Below are positions 1 to 10,000 of a stretch of 64,000 nt of DNA, one piece after another. A program made the translations under genes and the position numbers. The number at the start of each line of letters is the position of its first letter. The first letter of the stretch is position 1. The notes beneath the pieces were generated by a model, which saw only the letters and a list, made by a program, of their open reading frames with translations, was not told the origin of the DNA and ran no database searches. This DNA comes from Dehalobacter sp. (GTDB lineage Bacteria > Bacillota > Desulfitobacteriia > Desulfitobacteriales > Syntrophobotulaceae). The stretch covers positions 124,001-188,000 of the forward strand of contig JAMPIU010000050.1 of the NCBI GenBank assembly GCA_023667845.1, read 5' to 3'.

Positions 1-74
1 AAGTCATTGAAGAAACCAGCATTGACTTTCAAGAAGGCTGGTTGAACGGTGAAAAAGTGGTAATCGAAAAATAG
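1..74 (+). CDS. 3' end of an early phage gene (partial)
   Basis: The last 23 codons of a rightward gene run from base 3 and stop at TAG 72-74. The visible tail is acidic and ends in VVIEK. Too little is present to identify the family. It lies 21 bases before the next early phage gene, whose AGGAG sits in the gap, so the two are probably co-transcribed. Confidence 0.6.
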   Translation, partial: VIEETSIDFQEGWLNGEKVVIEK

Positions 75-95
75 TAAACGGAGGAGAAAAACATT

Positions 96-827
96 ATGAC
101 AGAACAAAACGCTTTGATAATTCCAGGAGTAGACACCACCGGTCTGACTGAGGCTGAAAAACAAGAACTTGCGGTCGTGTTAGGCCAGAACTTTGAGGAA
201 AGCAGGGACGGAATCGACTTTCGTCCCCAGAGATACAAAATAAATAAAGATGCTCAGGTCTTTGTCGATCCTTTCGGAAATTCCATTGATGAACTCGTAG
301 CCGCTGTGCTTTATAAGCAAAAGGTTCGTGGCTGCTGGGAGGAAGGAAATAAGACTCCTTTATGCTCTTCTTTCGATGCCATAGAAGGCATTGATGGAGA
401 CGGGAACAGAAGAAAATGCGCCAGTTGCCCCCAGAATGCTTGGGGTTCAGGGAAAAAGGGCAAAGGGAAAGCATGCAAAGAAATGAGACGTCTTTTCTTA
501 ATGACTCAAAATAACGCTCTTCCTATTCAGATTTCTTTCCCGCCGACTTCTATTTCTCCAATTGATAATTTCTTCTCGGCCAGGCTGACAAACCGGATCC
601 CTGACATTGCCAAAGAAGTTAAGTTCTCTCTTACAAAGCAGACCAATGACGGATTTGACTTTGCAGTGGCGATAATGAAGAACGGTAAGGACTTTTCTGC
701 CACTGAAATGCTTGATTTAAATAGGCTTCGCAGTAAGTTCGTTGAAGGCTGGAAGCATATTGCGATTGATGATGACGAGTATATGCAGGGCGCAGAAAGC
801 GGTGTTGATGATGGACAGCCTTATTAA
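96..827 (+). CDS. Cys-rich early phage protein, unknown function
   Basis: 243 residues, ATG start preceded by GGAGGAG. I do not recognise a named family with certainty. The middle (about residues 80-130) has Cys residues spaced like a zinc-binding knuckle, including a CASCP motif and a following Lys/Gly-rich stretch, and the C-terminal 20 residues are strongly acidic (DDDEYMQGAESGVDDG). An acidic tail behind a zinc-containing core is a pattern of phage single-strand-binding or recombination-mediator proteins, and the gene sits directly before a Rad50-like set, so a DNA-binding role is a reasonable but unproven inference. Confidence 0.75.
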   Translation: MTEQNALIIPGVDTTGLTEAEKQELAVVLGQNFEESRDGIDFRPQRYKINKDAQVFVDPFGNSIDELVAAVLYKQKVRGCWEEGNKTPLCSSFDAIEGIDGDGNRRKCASCPQNAWGSGKKGKGKACKEMRRLFLMTQNNALPIQISFPPTSISPIDNFFSARLTNRIPDIAKEVKFSLTKQTNDGFDFAVAIMKNGKDFSATEMLDLNRLRSKFVEGWKHIAIDDDEYMQGAESGVDDGQPY

Positions 828-2247
828 AAGGATAGGGTCTATCAAAATAGCCAACTTCCAATCACATAAGAGCACTTTAATTGATTTTGCCAATCATGGT
901 CTGACGGTCATTACCGGGCCGTCAGACTCCGGCAAGTCTGCAGTGATCCGTGCGCTGCGCTGGGTGTTTTACAATGTCCCGCAGGGCAGCGACTTCATAA
1001 CCGTTGGGGAAGATAAATGCGTTGTGTCAGTGATCTTTGAAGGCGGTACCGTAGTAGAGAGGATCAGAACCCGTGGTGGGATTAACCGCTATACCGTTGA
1101 TGGCCAAGTTTTTGAGGGGTTCGGTACCGGAGTTCCTATAGAAGTCCAAGAGGCTACAGGGATCCGGAAGCTGCAAATCGGAGACATTCATTTTATGCTC
1201 AATCTTTCTGAGCAGCTAGACGGACCGTTTTTAGGCAAGTCCGTACCTGGATCAGCTCGGGCAAAGGTACTGGGTAAACTTGCCGGTACAGAAGAAATCG
1301 ATTTTGCCGGCAAGGAAGTTGGAACTGATCTGTATAGGGCTAATAGGCAAAAAGAAGGTATCACCAAAGATATTGAATCAAACCTTAAGGCTTTGGATGA
1401 GTATTCATGGATCCCAGACAGGGAAAGGCAGCTTGCCACTTTACAAATCATAATCGAGAACACTAAACGCAATCAGAGGTCTGTTGAAACCCTTCAGGAT
1501 CTATCTCGGCAATATCGGGACCTTTCACAGCAAGCGGTCAATCTGCAAACCACACTTAAGAGATTGTTACCAATTGATCAGGGACTAAACGCAGTGGATA
1601 TTGCTCAAATTGAGATCCACAAAAGGAATAACCTCACTTCTCTATACCAAGATTACGAGAAAGTTATGGATCTGACATCAGAGTCTATCTGCATGCTTGA
1701 AGATCTCAAAGAAATTGAGTCAGCAAATAATTGTCTAGTTGCTGCTCAGGAAAAATTAACGAAAGGGAAAACGCTACTTAATTGCTGGAACCGGTATTTA
1801 CTGATTGATCTCCAAAAAGATGCTAACCAAGTAAAAATCAGAGGACTGGCAAATCAATATGAAGCTGTTTTCCCTTTGTTGCAAGCTGCGGCTGAATCTG
1901 CCGAGACAGCCACTAAGGTGAGTAATATATACGAATTGTATAGTCAGGCTAATCATGGAGTTGTATCTATGAGGAAAACAGTTGAATGCCTATTAAGTCT
2001 AGATAATGTAATGGGCACTATGGAATTAGCCACAGGGAAGAATTTTGATCTGGGAGTCATCGAAGAGCTGCAAAAAAAGTATTCTGACTGGGTTAATACA
2101 GAGTCGTTCGGGAGAAGTAAGATCACAACTCTGGAAGCAGAAGTCGAGGCGCTGGACGCGGAGTATATCACTTTTATGAGTGATCTGGGCACTTGCCCAA
2201 CCTGCGGGGGAGAAATCAATATTGAAAAATTACGGGAGGTAATCTGA
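808..2247 (+). CDS. Rad50/SbcC-like ATPase, N-terminal half ending at a zinc-hook motif
   Basis: About 479 residues. The start is ATG 808 (or 811), overlapping the end of the previous gene; an upstream TTG at 742 is in frame but lies deep inside that gene. The N-terminus is a standard SMC/Rad50 nucleotide-binding lobe: IANFQSHK, then the Walker A loop GPSDSGKS near residue 35. A long helical region follows, and the protein ends about 15 residues after CPTCGG, the CxxC of a Rad50 zinc hook. The Walker B and signature motifs are absent and occur instead in the gene at 2509-3174. It is therefore only half of an ABC-type DNA-repair ATPase. Function (DNA-end tethering or processing with the Mre11-like partner) follows from family knowledge. 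Confidence 0.85.
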   Translation: MMDSLIKRIGSIKIANFQSHKSTLIDFANHGLTVITGPSDSGKSAVIRALRWVFYNVPQGSDFITVGEDKCVVSVIFEGGTVVERIRTRGGINRYTVDGQVFEGFGTGVPIEVQEATGIRKLQIGDIHFMLNLSEQLDGPFLGKSVPGSARAKVLGKLAGTEEIDFAGKEVGTDLYRANRQKEGITKDIESNLKALDEYSWIPDRERQLATLQIIIENTKRNQRSVETLQDLSRQYRDLSQQAVNLQTTLKRLLPIDQGLNAVDIAQIEIHKRNNLTSLYQDYEKVMDLTSESICMLEDLKEIESANNCLVAAQEKLTKGKTLLNCWNRYLLIDLQKDANQVKIRGLANQYEAVFPLLQAAAESAETATKVSNIYELYSQANHGVVSMRKTVECLLSLDNVMGTMELATGKNFDLGVIEELQKKYSDWVNTESFGRSKITTLEAEVEALDAEYITFMSDLGTCPTCGGEINIEKLREVI

Positions 2248-2248
2248 G

Positions 2249-2512
2249 ATGGATAACTTTGAAAATAGAATCAGCAGCCTGAAAAGCAGGCTCGAAGCAA
2301 AGAAGAACGAGAAGACCAGGGCAGAGGCAAACCTGGAAATGGCCGAAAAGCAGCTGCAGGAAGTGGTTGGGAAGATCAGAGATCTCGGCTACGAACCCAA
2401 TGATCTGCCTGATGTGATTGCTCAGCTCGAACAGAGTGTTACCGATAATCTGGCCGAGGCTGAGAGGATCTTGGCTGAAACAGAAATGATGAAAGAAGCT
2501 GTCGCATTATGA
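2249..2512 (+). CDS. short coiled-coil protein within the split Rad50 set
   Basis: 87 residues, ATG start with GGGAGG upstream, one base after the stop of the Rad50 N-half and overlapping the next gene by ATGA. Almost the whole chain is charged heptad-like helix (LKSRLEAKKNEKTRAEANLE and a second helix near the C-terminus) with a break around residues 45-55 (GYEPNDLPD). It has no catalytic motif. The location and composition suggest that it is a detached coiled-coil segment of the Rad50-like complex. It could instead be a regulatory subunit. Confidence 0.75.
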   Translation: MDNFENRISSLKSRLEAKKNEKTRAEANLEMAEKQLQEVVGKIRDLGYEPNDLPDVIAQLEQSVTDNLAEAERILAETEMMKEAVAL

Positions 2513-3174
2513 GCATGACAGTCTTTGATATTGAGAATCAAACGGCCAAACTCAAAAGCAATTTGGATATGGCCAAAGGAAAAAGGGATCAGCTTTCCGA
2601 GCAGCTTCGTAGTAAGCAGTCAGAATTGACATCTGTTAATAGCAATGTTTCAACCTGGGAGCAGGTGCAACTCCTGCTCTCCCGGTCCAGTGAATACGCC
2701 AGAGAGCAGCTGAAACAGAAAATTGAAGAGACAGTAACTGCAGCTCTCCGGAGTGTTTTTGAAGATCCAGGAATAAGTTTTTCAATCGAACTTGGACAGT
2801 CAGGCGGTAATCCGACGGCAAACTGGCAAGTAATCTCTTCCTATAAAGATTATGAGGTTGCGGCCAACCCAGAGGATGCCAGAGGCGGGGGGGTAACGGA
2901 TGTCGTGTCCTTAGCTTTGCGGCTTTCCCTTCTGGAACTGGCTAGGCCAAAGCATGACGGTCCGGTGATCCTGGACGAGCCAGGTAAGATGATCTCTCGG
3001 GAATATCTCCCGAATGTCGCGGCTTTTCTATCAAAGTACGGAGAGAAAACCGGGAGACAGATCATCATGATTACCCACCATGGTATCCTGGCTGATGCGG
3101 CGGATGTTGCCTGGTATGTTACGCAGGAGAAGGGCATCAGCAGAGCCCAGCAGATTCTTGGGGGTGAGATGTGA
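2509..3174 (+). CDS. Rad50/SbcC-like ATPase, C-terminal half
   Basis: 221 residues, translationally coupled to the upstream coiled-coil gene. About 90 residues of coiled coil are followed by the second ABC lobe: a signature-like GGGVTDVVSLALR near residue 130, Walker B with D-loop GPVILDEPGKM near 150, and H-loop IIMITHHG near 190. There is no Walker A. Together with the 808-2247 product this would make one complete Rad50-type ATP-binding head assembled from two chains. It overlaps the Mre11-like gene downstream, the usual partner. Confidence 0.85.
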   Translation: MSMTVFDIENQTAKLKSNLDMAKGKRDQLSEQLRSKQSELTSVNSNVSTWEQVQLLLSRSSEYAREQLKQKIEETVTAALRSVFEDPGISFSIELGQSGGNPTANWQVISSYKDYEVAANPEDARGGGVTDVVSLALRLSLLELARPKHDGPVILDEPGKMISREYLPNVAAFLSKYGEKTGRQIIMITHHGILADAADVAWYVTQEKGISRAQQILGGEM

Positions 3175-4217
3175 TGAGTAACATGTATCACGATGGCCTG
3201 AAGATTGTAGTTACCGGTGATCTTCACTTCCGGAGTGAGAATCCAAGAAGTAGGAAAGATGCCTTTGAGGATGCTATGTTATCTAAGCTCCTGGAAGTGT
3301 TTCAATTAGCTCAAGAACATGGTGCCGAAGCAATTATCATTCCTGGAGATATTTTTGATACTGCCAATGTCGGATTAAAAGCGATCGCCAAATTAGGGTA
3401 TTGCTTAAATACATGGATTGATGAATTCAACGTACAGGTTCTAACTATTTCGGGAAATCATGACTTACCAGCAGGAAATAAGGCAGCATTAGAACGGACG
3501 CCTTATGGATTGCTTAGTAAGTTAGGATTTATACATGACCTTGAGGAAGAGAACTTCGAGACGCATTTCAATATTAACTTTGGAGATATGAAGGATGTTT
3601 ACTTGACCGTTTCGGGATGTGGATTCGATTTTCAGACAGATACTTCCGAAGGGGTAAAACAATATTCGACAGATCGCTATGATGAAGATACCGTTGGAAT
3701 CCACGTCGTCCACTCCATGCTCATGGCCACGCCGCCGATTACTGGTATGCGACACGCCATCATCGATGAGGTCGAAACAGATGCAGACATCATTATCTCA
3801 GGCCATTACCACGACGGCTTCGGCGTTATCCGACGGAAAAACGGAAAACTGTTCATCAATCCAGGTGCCCTATGCCGGCTATCTGCCAGCGAAGCCGAAA
3901 TGAAACGAACCATCCAGGTCGCGTTGCTCACCGTCCGGAGTAAAACGGATTTTGAAGCTGAGCTTATCCCGCTGCAGTCCGCGCGGCCGGCAGATGAAGT
4001 CCTTGATCGGGAGGCCATTGTCGAGAAGAAAGAACATGAGAACTGGCTGGAAACGTTTTTTGAAAGCCTGCAACAGGACGGCGAGGCAAAATTTCTGGAA
4101 GTTCAGGAGATTGTCGAAAATATGGCCAACCTTGAAACGCTTTCTCCAGGCGTAAAGGATGAGGCGCTGCGTCGAATCAGCGAAGCCCGGGAAAAGCTGG
4201 GGAGGGTTGCGGTGTGA
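3174..4217 (+). CDS. Mre11/SbcD-like calcineurin-fold nuclease
   Basis: 347 residues from ATG 3174, with GGGGGTGA five bases upstream. The five metallophosphoesterase motifs appear in order: GDLHF (about residue 15), GDIFD (about 60), GNHDL (about 99), VHSM (about 180) and GHYHDGFG (about 210). After the catalytic domain comes a long helical tail rich in Glu and Lys, where SbcD/Mre11 proteins dock on their ATPase. The reaction is expected to be Mn-dependent exo/endonuclease cleavage of DNA ends. The stop overlaps the next start (GTG 4214), consistent with one operon. Confidence 0.88.
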   Translation: MSNMYHDGLKIVVTGDLHFRSENPRSRKDAFEDAMLSKLLEVFQLAQEHGAEAIIIPGDIFDTANVGLKAIAKLGYCLNTWIDEFNVQVLTISGNHDLPAGNKAALERTPYGLLSKLGFIHDLEEENFETHFNINFGDMKDVYLTVSGCGFDFQTDTSEGVKQYSTDRYDEDTVGIHVVHSMLMATPPITGMRHAIIDEVETDADIIISGHYHDGFGVIRRKNGKLFINPGALCRLSASEAEMKRTIQVALLTVRSKTDFEAELIPLQSARPADEVLDREAIVEKKEHENWLETFFESLQQDGEAKFLEVQEIVENMANLETLSPGVKDEALRRISEAREKLGRVAV

Positions 4218-4765
4218 AAAAAGATATCAGATACCTCATAGTCTCGTTAATAATCCTAATTGTCGTTGGTTTTTTTCCTCTCCTGGGCTTCATTTCGATG
4301 AGTCAGCAGATATCAATCCTTAGAACGGAAAACCAATTATTGAAAGAAGATCTGCAAAAACTTAAAGAAGAACATGCAAAGCTTAAAAACAGCCAGACTG
4401 AGCTCGATCAATCGGTTGACAGTTTTCTGGATACATGGAAGATAGGGATCTTCGAAGCGTCAGCATATTCACCTTTAGATGATCGCAACGGATTAAACTC
4501 TTGGGGGGATGGTACGGCAATGACTTCAGGAGTAAGTACGGCGGAAAACATTGATTCAGGAGTATCTGTGGATCCGAGCATAATCCCGCTGGGAAGTAAG
4601 GTTTACATCAAAGGAATCGGTTGGCGCGTTGCTACAGATACCGGTGGGGATATTCAGGGATACAAGTTGGACATTCCTGTGGATACATTTGAAGAAGGCA
4701 TAATATTTGGCAGAAAGGATGTGATTGTCGTATGGCAACAGAAACAGCCCAATCAACAACTCTAA
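4214..4765 (+). CDS. membrane-anchored 3D-domain protein
   Basis: 183 residues, GTG start with GGAGGG upstream. Residues 5-30 form one hydrophobic segment (signal anchor), residues 35-75 a coiled coil, and the C-terminal 100 residues are a 3D domain: the conserved stretch begins at VSVDPSIIPLGSKVYI and contains ATDTGGDIQGYKLDI, with the three Asp residues that name the family. 3D domains are beta-barrels related to lytic transglycosylases and normally act on peptidoglycan outside the membrane. Finding it between a nuclease and a helicase gene is unexpected. Its end overlaps the RecD2 start by 34 bases. Confidence 0.85.
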   Translation: MKKDIRYLIVSLIILIVVGFFPLLGFISMSQQISILRTENQLLKEDLQKLKEEHAKLKNSQTELDQSVDSFLDTWKIGIFEASAYSPLDDRNGLNSWGDGTAMTSGVSTAENIDSGVSVDPSIIPLGSKVYIKGIGWRVATDTGGDIQGYKLDIPVDTFEEGIIFGRKDVIVVWQQKQPNQQL

Positions 4766-6948
4766 CCGGTACAGTGACCGGTGTCAGATTTCATAACCCG
4801 CAAAATGGCTGGTCCGTATTGACAGTCAATCCAAAAAACAAACAAGAAGATTTTGAAGAGTTCAACCCGATTTCTGTTGTTGGAAGCTTGGCTGCAGTCC
4901 GAGCTGGGGATGAGTATTCTTTCTCCGGTTCATGGAAGCAGCACCCACAGTATGGAAAACAGTTTCAGTTTGAAAAGGCTGAGGTAGTTCTGCCAAAAGA
5001 AAAACAGGGAGCCATTGCATATCTAGCAACGCTTGCCAGTGGTGTAGGCTTGGCCAAGGCCAAAAAAATTGTTGATATTCTTGGGGATGATTCTCTTCAA
5101 AAGATCATTGCTGATCCAGGAGCATTGCTGCAATTTGATTTTCTCACAATTGCCCAAAGAGCTGATCTGACAGAAGGACTCATGAAGAATACGAATCTGG
5201 CTGAGCTTTCCTCGCTTATCTGCAGAGAAGGTGTGGGTATGGGGACAGCAAATCGAATTTATACCAAATACGGTGCAGAAAGCGCCAAGATCGTAAAAGA
5301 GAATCCTTATATTCTGGCCGATGAAGTCTATGGAATCGGGTTCAAGGTTGCTGACCGAATTGGTCTTTCGGTAAATATTGCCCCTGATTCTCCGTACCGG
5401 GTTGAGGCTGCCTATCAATATGCATTGAAGGAAGCCGGCAATGATGGCCATGTTTTCCTCAGGCCCAGAGACACTATGATTGAGATCGAGAAGTTGCTTG
5501 GCAAGCAGTCAATGATCTGTGTCGACCATATCCGGGATGCCTACATTGAGCTGGAGAAGCGCGGGGTAGTGCACAGGGAAGGGGATGCAATTTACCTTAC
5601 CTCAATGCATGAGGATGAAGTGCAGCTAGCTCATGATGTTATGAATTTAGCCGGGACTCTGGGACGATATTTTGACCAACCTCCCGGAAAGATGGAAAGC
5701 ATTATAGAAAATATCCAGGAGAAACTGGGCGTCGTATACGCGAAAGAACAAAAAGAAGCTATCATCAACGCATTTAAGAAGTCACTTTCAGTTGTTACTG
5801 GTGGCCCTGGTACCGGGAAGACGACGGTTATCAAGGGGATCATTGAGGCATATTTGAACCTTGCCAACGAGCAAGTAAAGAAGCCAAGCGAAACTATTAT
5901 GTTGGCAGCTCCAACCGGCCGGGCAGCCAAGAGAATGGCGGAGGCAACGGGAATAGAAGCAAAAACAATACACCGGCTGCTCCGATATAATCCCTTTGAA
6001 AAAGGATTTGAGTATAATGCCGCTAACCCGCTGCCTTCAGGACTTCTGATTGTCGATGAATTTTCTATGTGCGATTTAGAATTATCCAAGTGCCTTTTTG
6101 AGTCGGTATCGAATGATATGGTCATGATCATCGTCGGTGACGTTGATCAGTTGCCATCCGTCGGCCCGGGGAAGGTCCTGGAAGATATCATTGAGTCAAG
6201 GAAGGTTATTACTACCAGACTTAAGTTTAATTACCGGCAGGCATCAGGGAGCCGGATCGCTCTGGAAGCATCCAGAATTGCAGAACAGGACGATTGCCGA
6301 TTATACCAGGATGAGCAGGATTGGAAAAGTATTATGAACGATGATCCGGAGCAAGCGCTGGAACGCATCAAGGATGAGGTAAGACAGGCCAAGAAGGATG
6401 GCCTGGGCATAATGGAGTTTCAAGTTCTAGCACCAATGAAGAAAGGGATCATCGGAGTTGACAACTTAAATGAGGTTATCCGGGAAATTGTGAATCCGTC
6501 CGGATTTGGAAAAGCAGAATACAAGTACGGCAAAGATCGGTTATTTCGCTTGAACGATAAAATTATGGTTATGAAAAACAACTATAATCTTGGCGTGTTT
6601 AACGGGGATATTGGAATCATTCAGGCTATTAACGGCAGCGAGATTCGCGTCAATTTCGATGGGGAAGAAGTAACATTCAATGATGAAAACGTTAATATCC
6701 TTACTCTCGCCTATGCCTCGACGGTTCATAAATCTCAGGGTTCTGAGTTTCCGCTGGTGATTATGGTCGTGATGCGGAGTCATTACATCATGCTGCAGAA
6801 GAATCTATTTTATACCGGCATCACCAGGGCGAAAGATAAGCTGATTCTTGTTTGTCAGGAAAGTGCTGTCAAGCGTTGCCTAAGTAATAAGGACAAGAAA
6901 GAGCGATACACGATGCTTAGGAATCGGCTCATTAATCTTAATAAATAG
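4732..6948 (+). CDS. RecD2-type ATP-dependent DNA helicase
   Basis: 738 residues, ATG with AAAGGATG upstream. The N-terminal 90 residues form the OB-like region seen in RecD2 (TVTGVRFHNPQNGWSVL), followed by helix-hairpin-helix segments, then SF1B helicase motifs: Walker A GGPGTGKTT near residue 360, Walker B LLIVDEFSM near 440, GDVDQLPSVGPG near 467, and motif V/VI ASTVHKSQGSEFP and YTGITRAK near the C-terminus. Length fits the stand-alone RecD2 class. It should unwind DNA 5' to 3' in phage replication or repair. Confidence 0.92.
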   Translation: MATETAQSTTLTGTVTGVRFHNPQNGWSVLTVNPKNKQEDFEEFNPISVVGSLAAVRAGDEYSFSGSWKQHPQYGKQFQFEKAEVVLPKEKQGAIAYLATLASGVGLAKAKKIVDILGDDSLQKIIADPGALLQFDFLTIAQRADLTEGLMKNTNLAELSSLICREGVGMGTANRIYTKYGAESAKIVKENPYILADEVYGIGFKVADRIGLSVNIAPDSPYRVEAAYQYALKEAGNDGHVFLRPRDTMIEIEKLLGKQSMICVDHIRDAYIELEKRGVVHREGDAIYLTSMHEDEVQLAHDVMNLAGTLGRYFDQPPGKMESIIENIQEKLGVVYAKEQKEAIINAFKKSLSVVTGGPGTGKTTVIKGIIEAYLNLANEQVKKPSETIMLAAPTGRAAKRMAEATGIEAKTIHRLLRYNPFEKGFEYNAANPLPSGLLIVDEFSMCDLELSKCLFESVSNDMVMIIVGDVDQLPSVGPGKVLEDIIESRKVITTRLKFNYRQASGSRIALEASRIAEQDDCRLYQDEQDWKSIMNDDPEQALERIKDEVRQAKKDGLGIMEFQVLAPMKKGIIGVDNLNEVIREIVNPSGFGKAEYKYGKDRLFRLNDKIMVMKNNYNLGVFNGDIGIIQAINGSEIRVNFDGEEVTFNDENVNILTLAYASTVHKSQGSEFPLVIMVVMRSHYIMLQKNLFYTGITRAKDKLILVCQESAVKRCLSNKDKKERYTMLRNRLINLNK

Positions 6949-6965
6949 TACAGCATAGATAAATG

Positions 6966-6990
6966 GAGCTGGAATTTTCCTCCCCAGCTC
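6966..6990 (+). other. hairpin in front of the primase gene
   Basis: GAGCTGG (6966-6972) pairs with CCAGCTC (6984-6990) over an 11-base loop. There is no T run, so it is more likely an RNA-processing or attenuation hairpin than a terminator. It separates recD2 from the primase gene. Confidence 0.4.
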
Positions 6991-7017
6991 TATCCCCTCA
7001 TAAAAGGCGGTGATAGA

Positions 7018-10000
7018 TTGTCTCGCAGTCTCGAAGAAATAATTAACGCTATCAATAACATAGATTTTTTCAAAAGATACGGTTTTATACCCACCAAAGA
7101 AAAGGGAGGAAAAGCCGAGGGTGAATGCCCATTTTGCCATAAGAAGAAGTTCAGCTTAAACACTGAAAAAGGACTTTGGCAATGCTTTTCTTGCAAAAGG
7201 CATGGAAATCAGATTCTATTCCTTGCTCAGCTGCAAGGAATAGGCAACAGCCAAGCGGTCAAGGAAATTAAGCAGTATTTAGGAATCAGTGAAGAGCCGC
7301 CGGCTGCCGGACGGAGAAAACCTAAAGGCAGTCAGGTGGAGAAGAATACCGCCCGGGGCAGTGAAGGTGGTCCTCCAGGGGAGGCATCAGAACAAGAACT
7401 AGACGCAGCGGATTCAGAATATCCGAAGTCGGACGTGGCGCCGTCAGAAAACAGGTCGGACATAATACCGGAGCCGACAGAAGATAGCCAAGAGGATGGC
7501 GAAGAAAAGCATCCTTACGAACGGCTCATAGAACTTGCAAAGCTTAATCCGGAGGACCGGGAAAGCTTAAAGAAAAAGCGCGGATTTACGGATCAGATCA
7601 TTGATGAGTTTCGGTTCCGCAGCGGCGGAGATTATATCCGGGAAGTCATATCGCGGCTTCAGAGGGAGTACGCAAATGAGAGACTTCTTGAAGTAGGAAT
7701 CCTCAGGGAAGTCAATGGAACACTTCTTCCGGAAAAACAGTTGCTTGATAACAGAATCATCATCCCGTATTTGGATGAGTACGGAAAAGTGTATCATCTT
7801 AGGCCTCACAAATTAGGACTTGGGGACATTCCGACGGAACCATATTCCCGATATTTTCTAAAAGATCATCCCAGAAAGGTTGTACTGACAGAAGGGGAAT
7901 TTAAAACAAACGCACTCTATGCCTGGGGGATCCCGGGGATCGGCGGACCAGGCACTGGATCCTTTGGTGACAAGAATTTTGACCGGTTGGTTTATCTTCT
8001 CCAAGAGTTTGATGTCAAAGAAGTCTGTATCATCTTTGACTCTGAGGAAAAAGGAAACCCGGCGTATTCAAACTTTAAAGAACAAGTCCAAAAGCGCTAC
8101 GACACGCAATACTGGTCGTACATCATGGGCTACAAGCTTCTGCAGGCTGGGTTCAAGACAACAATAGGCTGGCTTCCTGCAGAGTGGCGGATTGATGGGA
8201 AGATTGATTTTGACGGAGCTCTCGCGCAGGGTCGGACAGCTGCAGAAATCAAGAAGGTTATATCGCAGGCAAAAAATCATAAAGAGTTTCTGGCTTCCAT
8301 GGATGAAGACTGCCAGAAGGTTATCAAAAAGAAAATCGCCAAGCATTTTTCAAAGAAGAATGTCCGGAGAGAATTCAATAAGTACATTACGACATTCCAC
8401 GGACCTAGTGGCCAAGAGATTGATAAAGAAATCAGTAACTTTGTGATTGATATCAAATCTAACTTCTTTACCCAGGGCAATGTCATCCGAAATGTTCAGC
8501 TTGTAAATACTTACGGTGAGGCTTCGGAGATATTCCCAATGGAGTCCACGGCAATGGCCGCGGCGGATGCTTTTAAGAAGTTCGTTATGGGTAAAGGAAA
8601 TTATGTTTTCAAAGGTAACGGGACAGATCTTACAAACATTTGGGAATATGAGTTTCTGAATAACGATGGAGATCTGATCTACATGCCGGAGCAGATAGGT
8701 TGGATTGAACAGCATAAAGTTTGGCTCTTTGGAAATATGGCCATAAAGAACGGGAAGGTTTACCGACCGGACAATGATGGGATCATCTGGGTGGAAGGTA
8801 AGGGGTATAAGCCACAGAGTTTCAGTGTAGGCACGTCTGAAGGACGTGGAATAACTGAAGATTCGATTCCCTGTCTTGGTGAGAAAGATATCAGCATTCA
8901 GGATATCGCTGATAGGATGCGCCATTCAGTTGGTGGATATGAGGCTTACGTGGGAATTGGTTGGGTAATTGCAACGATCTTTAGTAAGGATATTTTTGCA
9001 AAGTACAAGTGCATGCCGATTTTGTTCCCCCATGGAAAAAGAGAATCAGGAAAATCAACCTTTATGCGCTGGATCATGATGTTCTTTGGAGTTGAGACGG
9101 AAGGGATCAGTGTCGGAAAGACTACGACGGCAAACTTTATTGCTCGGGCTTTATCATACTGGAGCTGCATGGGGATCTGGCTGGACGAGTATCGGAACGA
9201 GCCTGGTGTTATTGAAAAAGACGGGCTCTTCAGGTCTGCCTACAACCGGCAGCTTTCTGGAAAAGGTACGGCAACAGCCTTCCAGACAAAAGGATTCTCA
9301 GTTCATTCGGCGATCGCAATATCTGGGGAGGAGCTGCCAAAGGATAATGGGTTGTTTACCCGATGCATCCCGCTGCAGATCAGCGCCTACAAGCGAAATC
9401 GTGATTACTATGAATGGCTTAACAAGTCTTGTGAATATTTTAGTTGGTTAACTTTTTATCTGATTAAGAATTACGAGATGTACAGGAAACGGATCCTTGA
9501 CAACATTGCAGAGCTGAAATTGGTTCTACTGGAACGTGGAATTACAGACCGGACAGCAGAGAACTGGGCAATTTGTGCAGCATGTTTTGATACGGTTGTG
9601 ATGCAGGACGCGGAGTTTATCAAGTGGGTTGAGAAGTCCTGCCAAGAGATCAAACGAACCGGCGAAGAAGACCATATGCTCAATCAGTTCTGGACAGACG
9701 TAAACTCGATGATTAGCTCAAATCTGTTGGGTGAAAAACATCTAAAGATTGAAGGAAATAAGCTTTATGTGTGGCTACAGGGGGCATACAACGAGTGGAG
9801 CAGCTACTTCAGAAAACGTACCGGTCGCGAACCGTTTGACTTGCAATCTATCACAAAGTATTTGAAAGAAGAGCCTTATTGTAAAGACGTTTCACTAAAG
9901 GTTCGGATTGGGAAGGTTCCAAGGAGGGCTGTAGTGGTTAATCTTTCAGAAGCTAATGAAATTATTATGGAAATAGCGGATTCATTAGACGAAATGGGGC

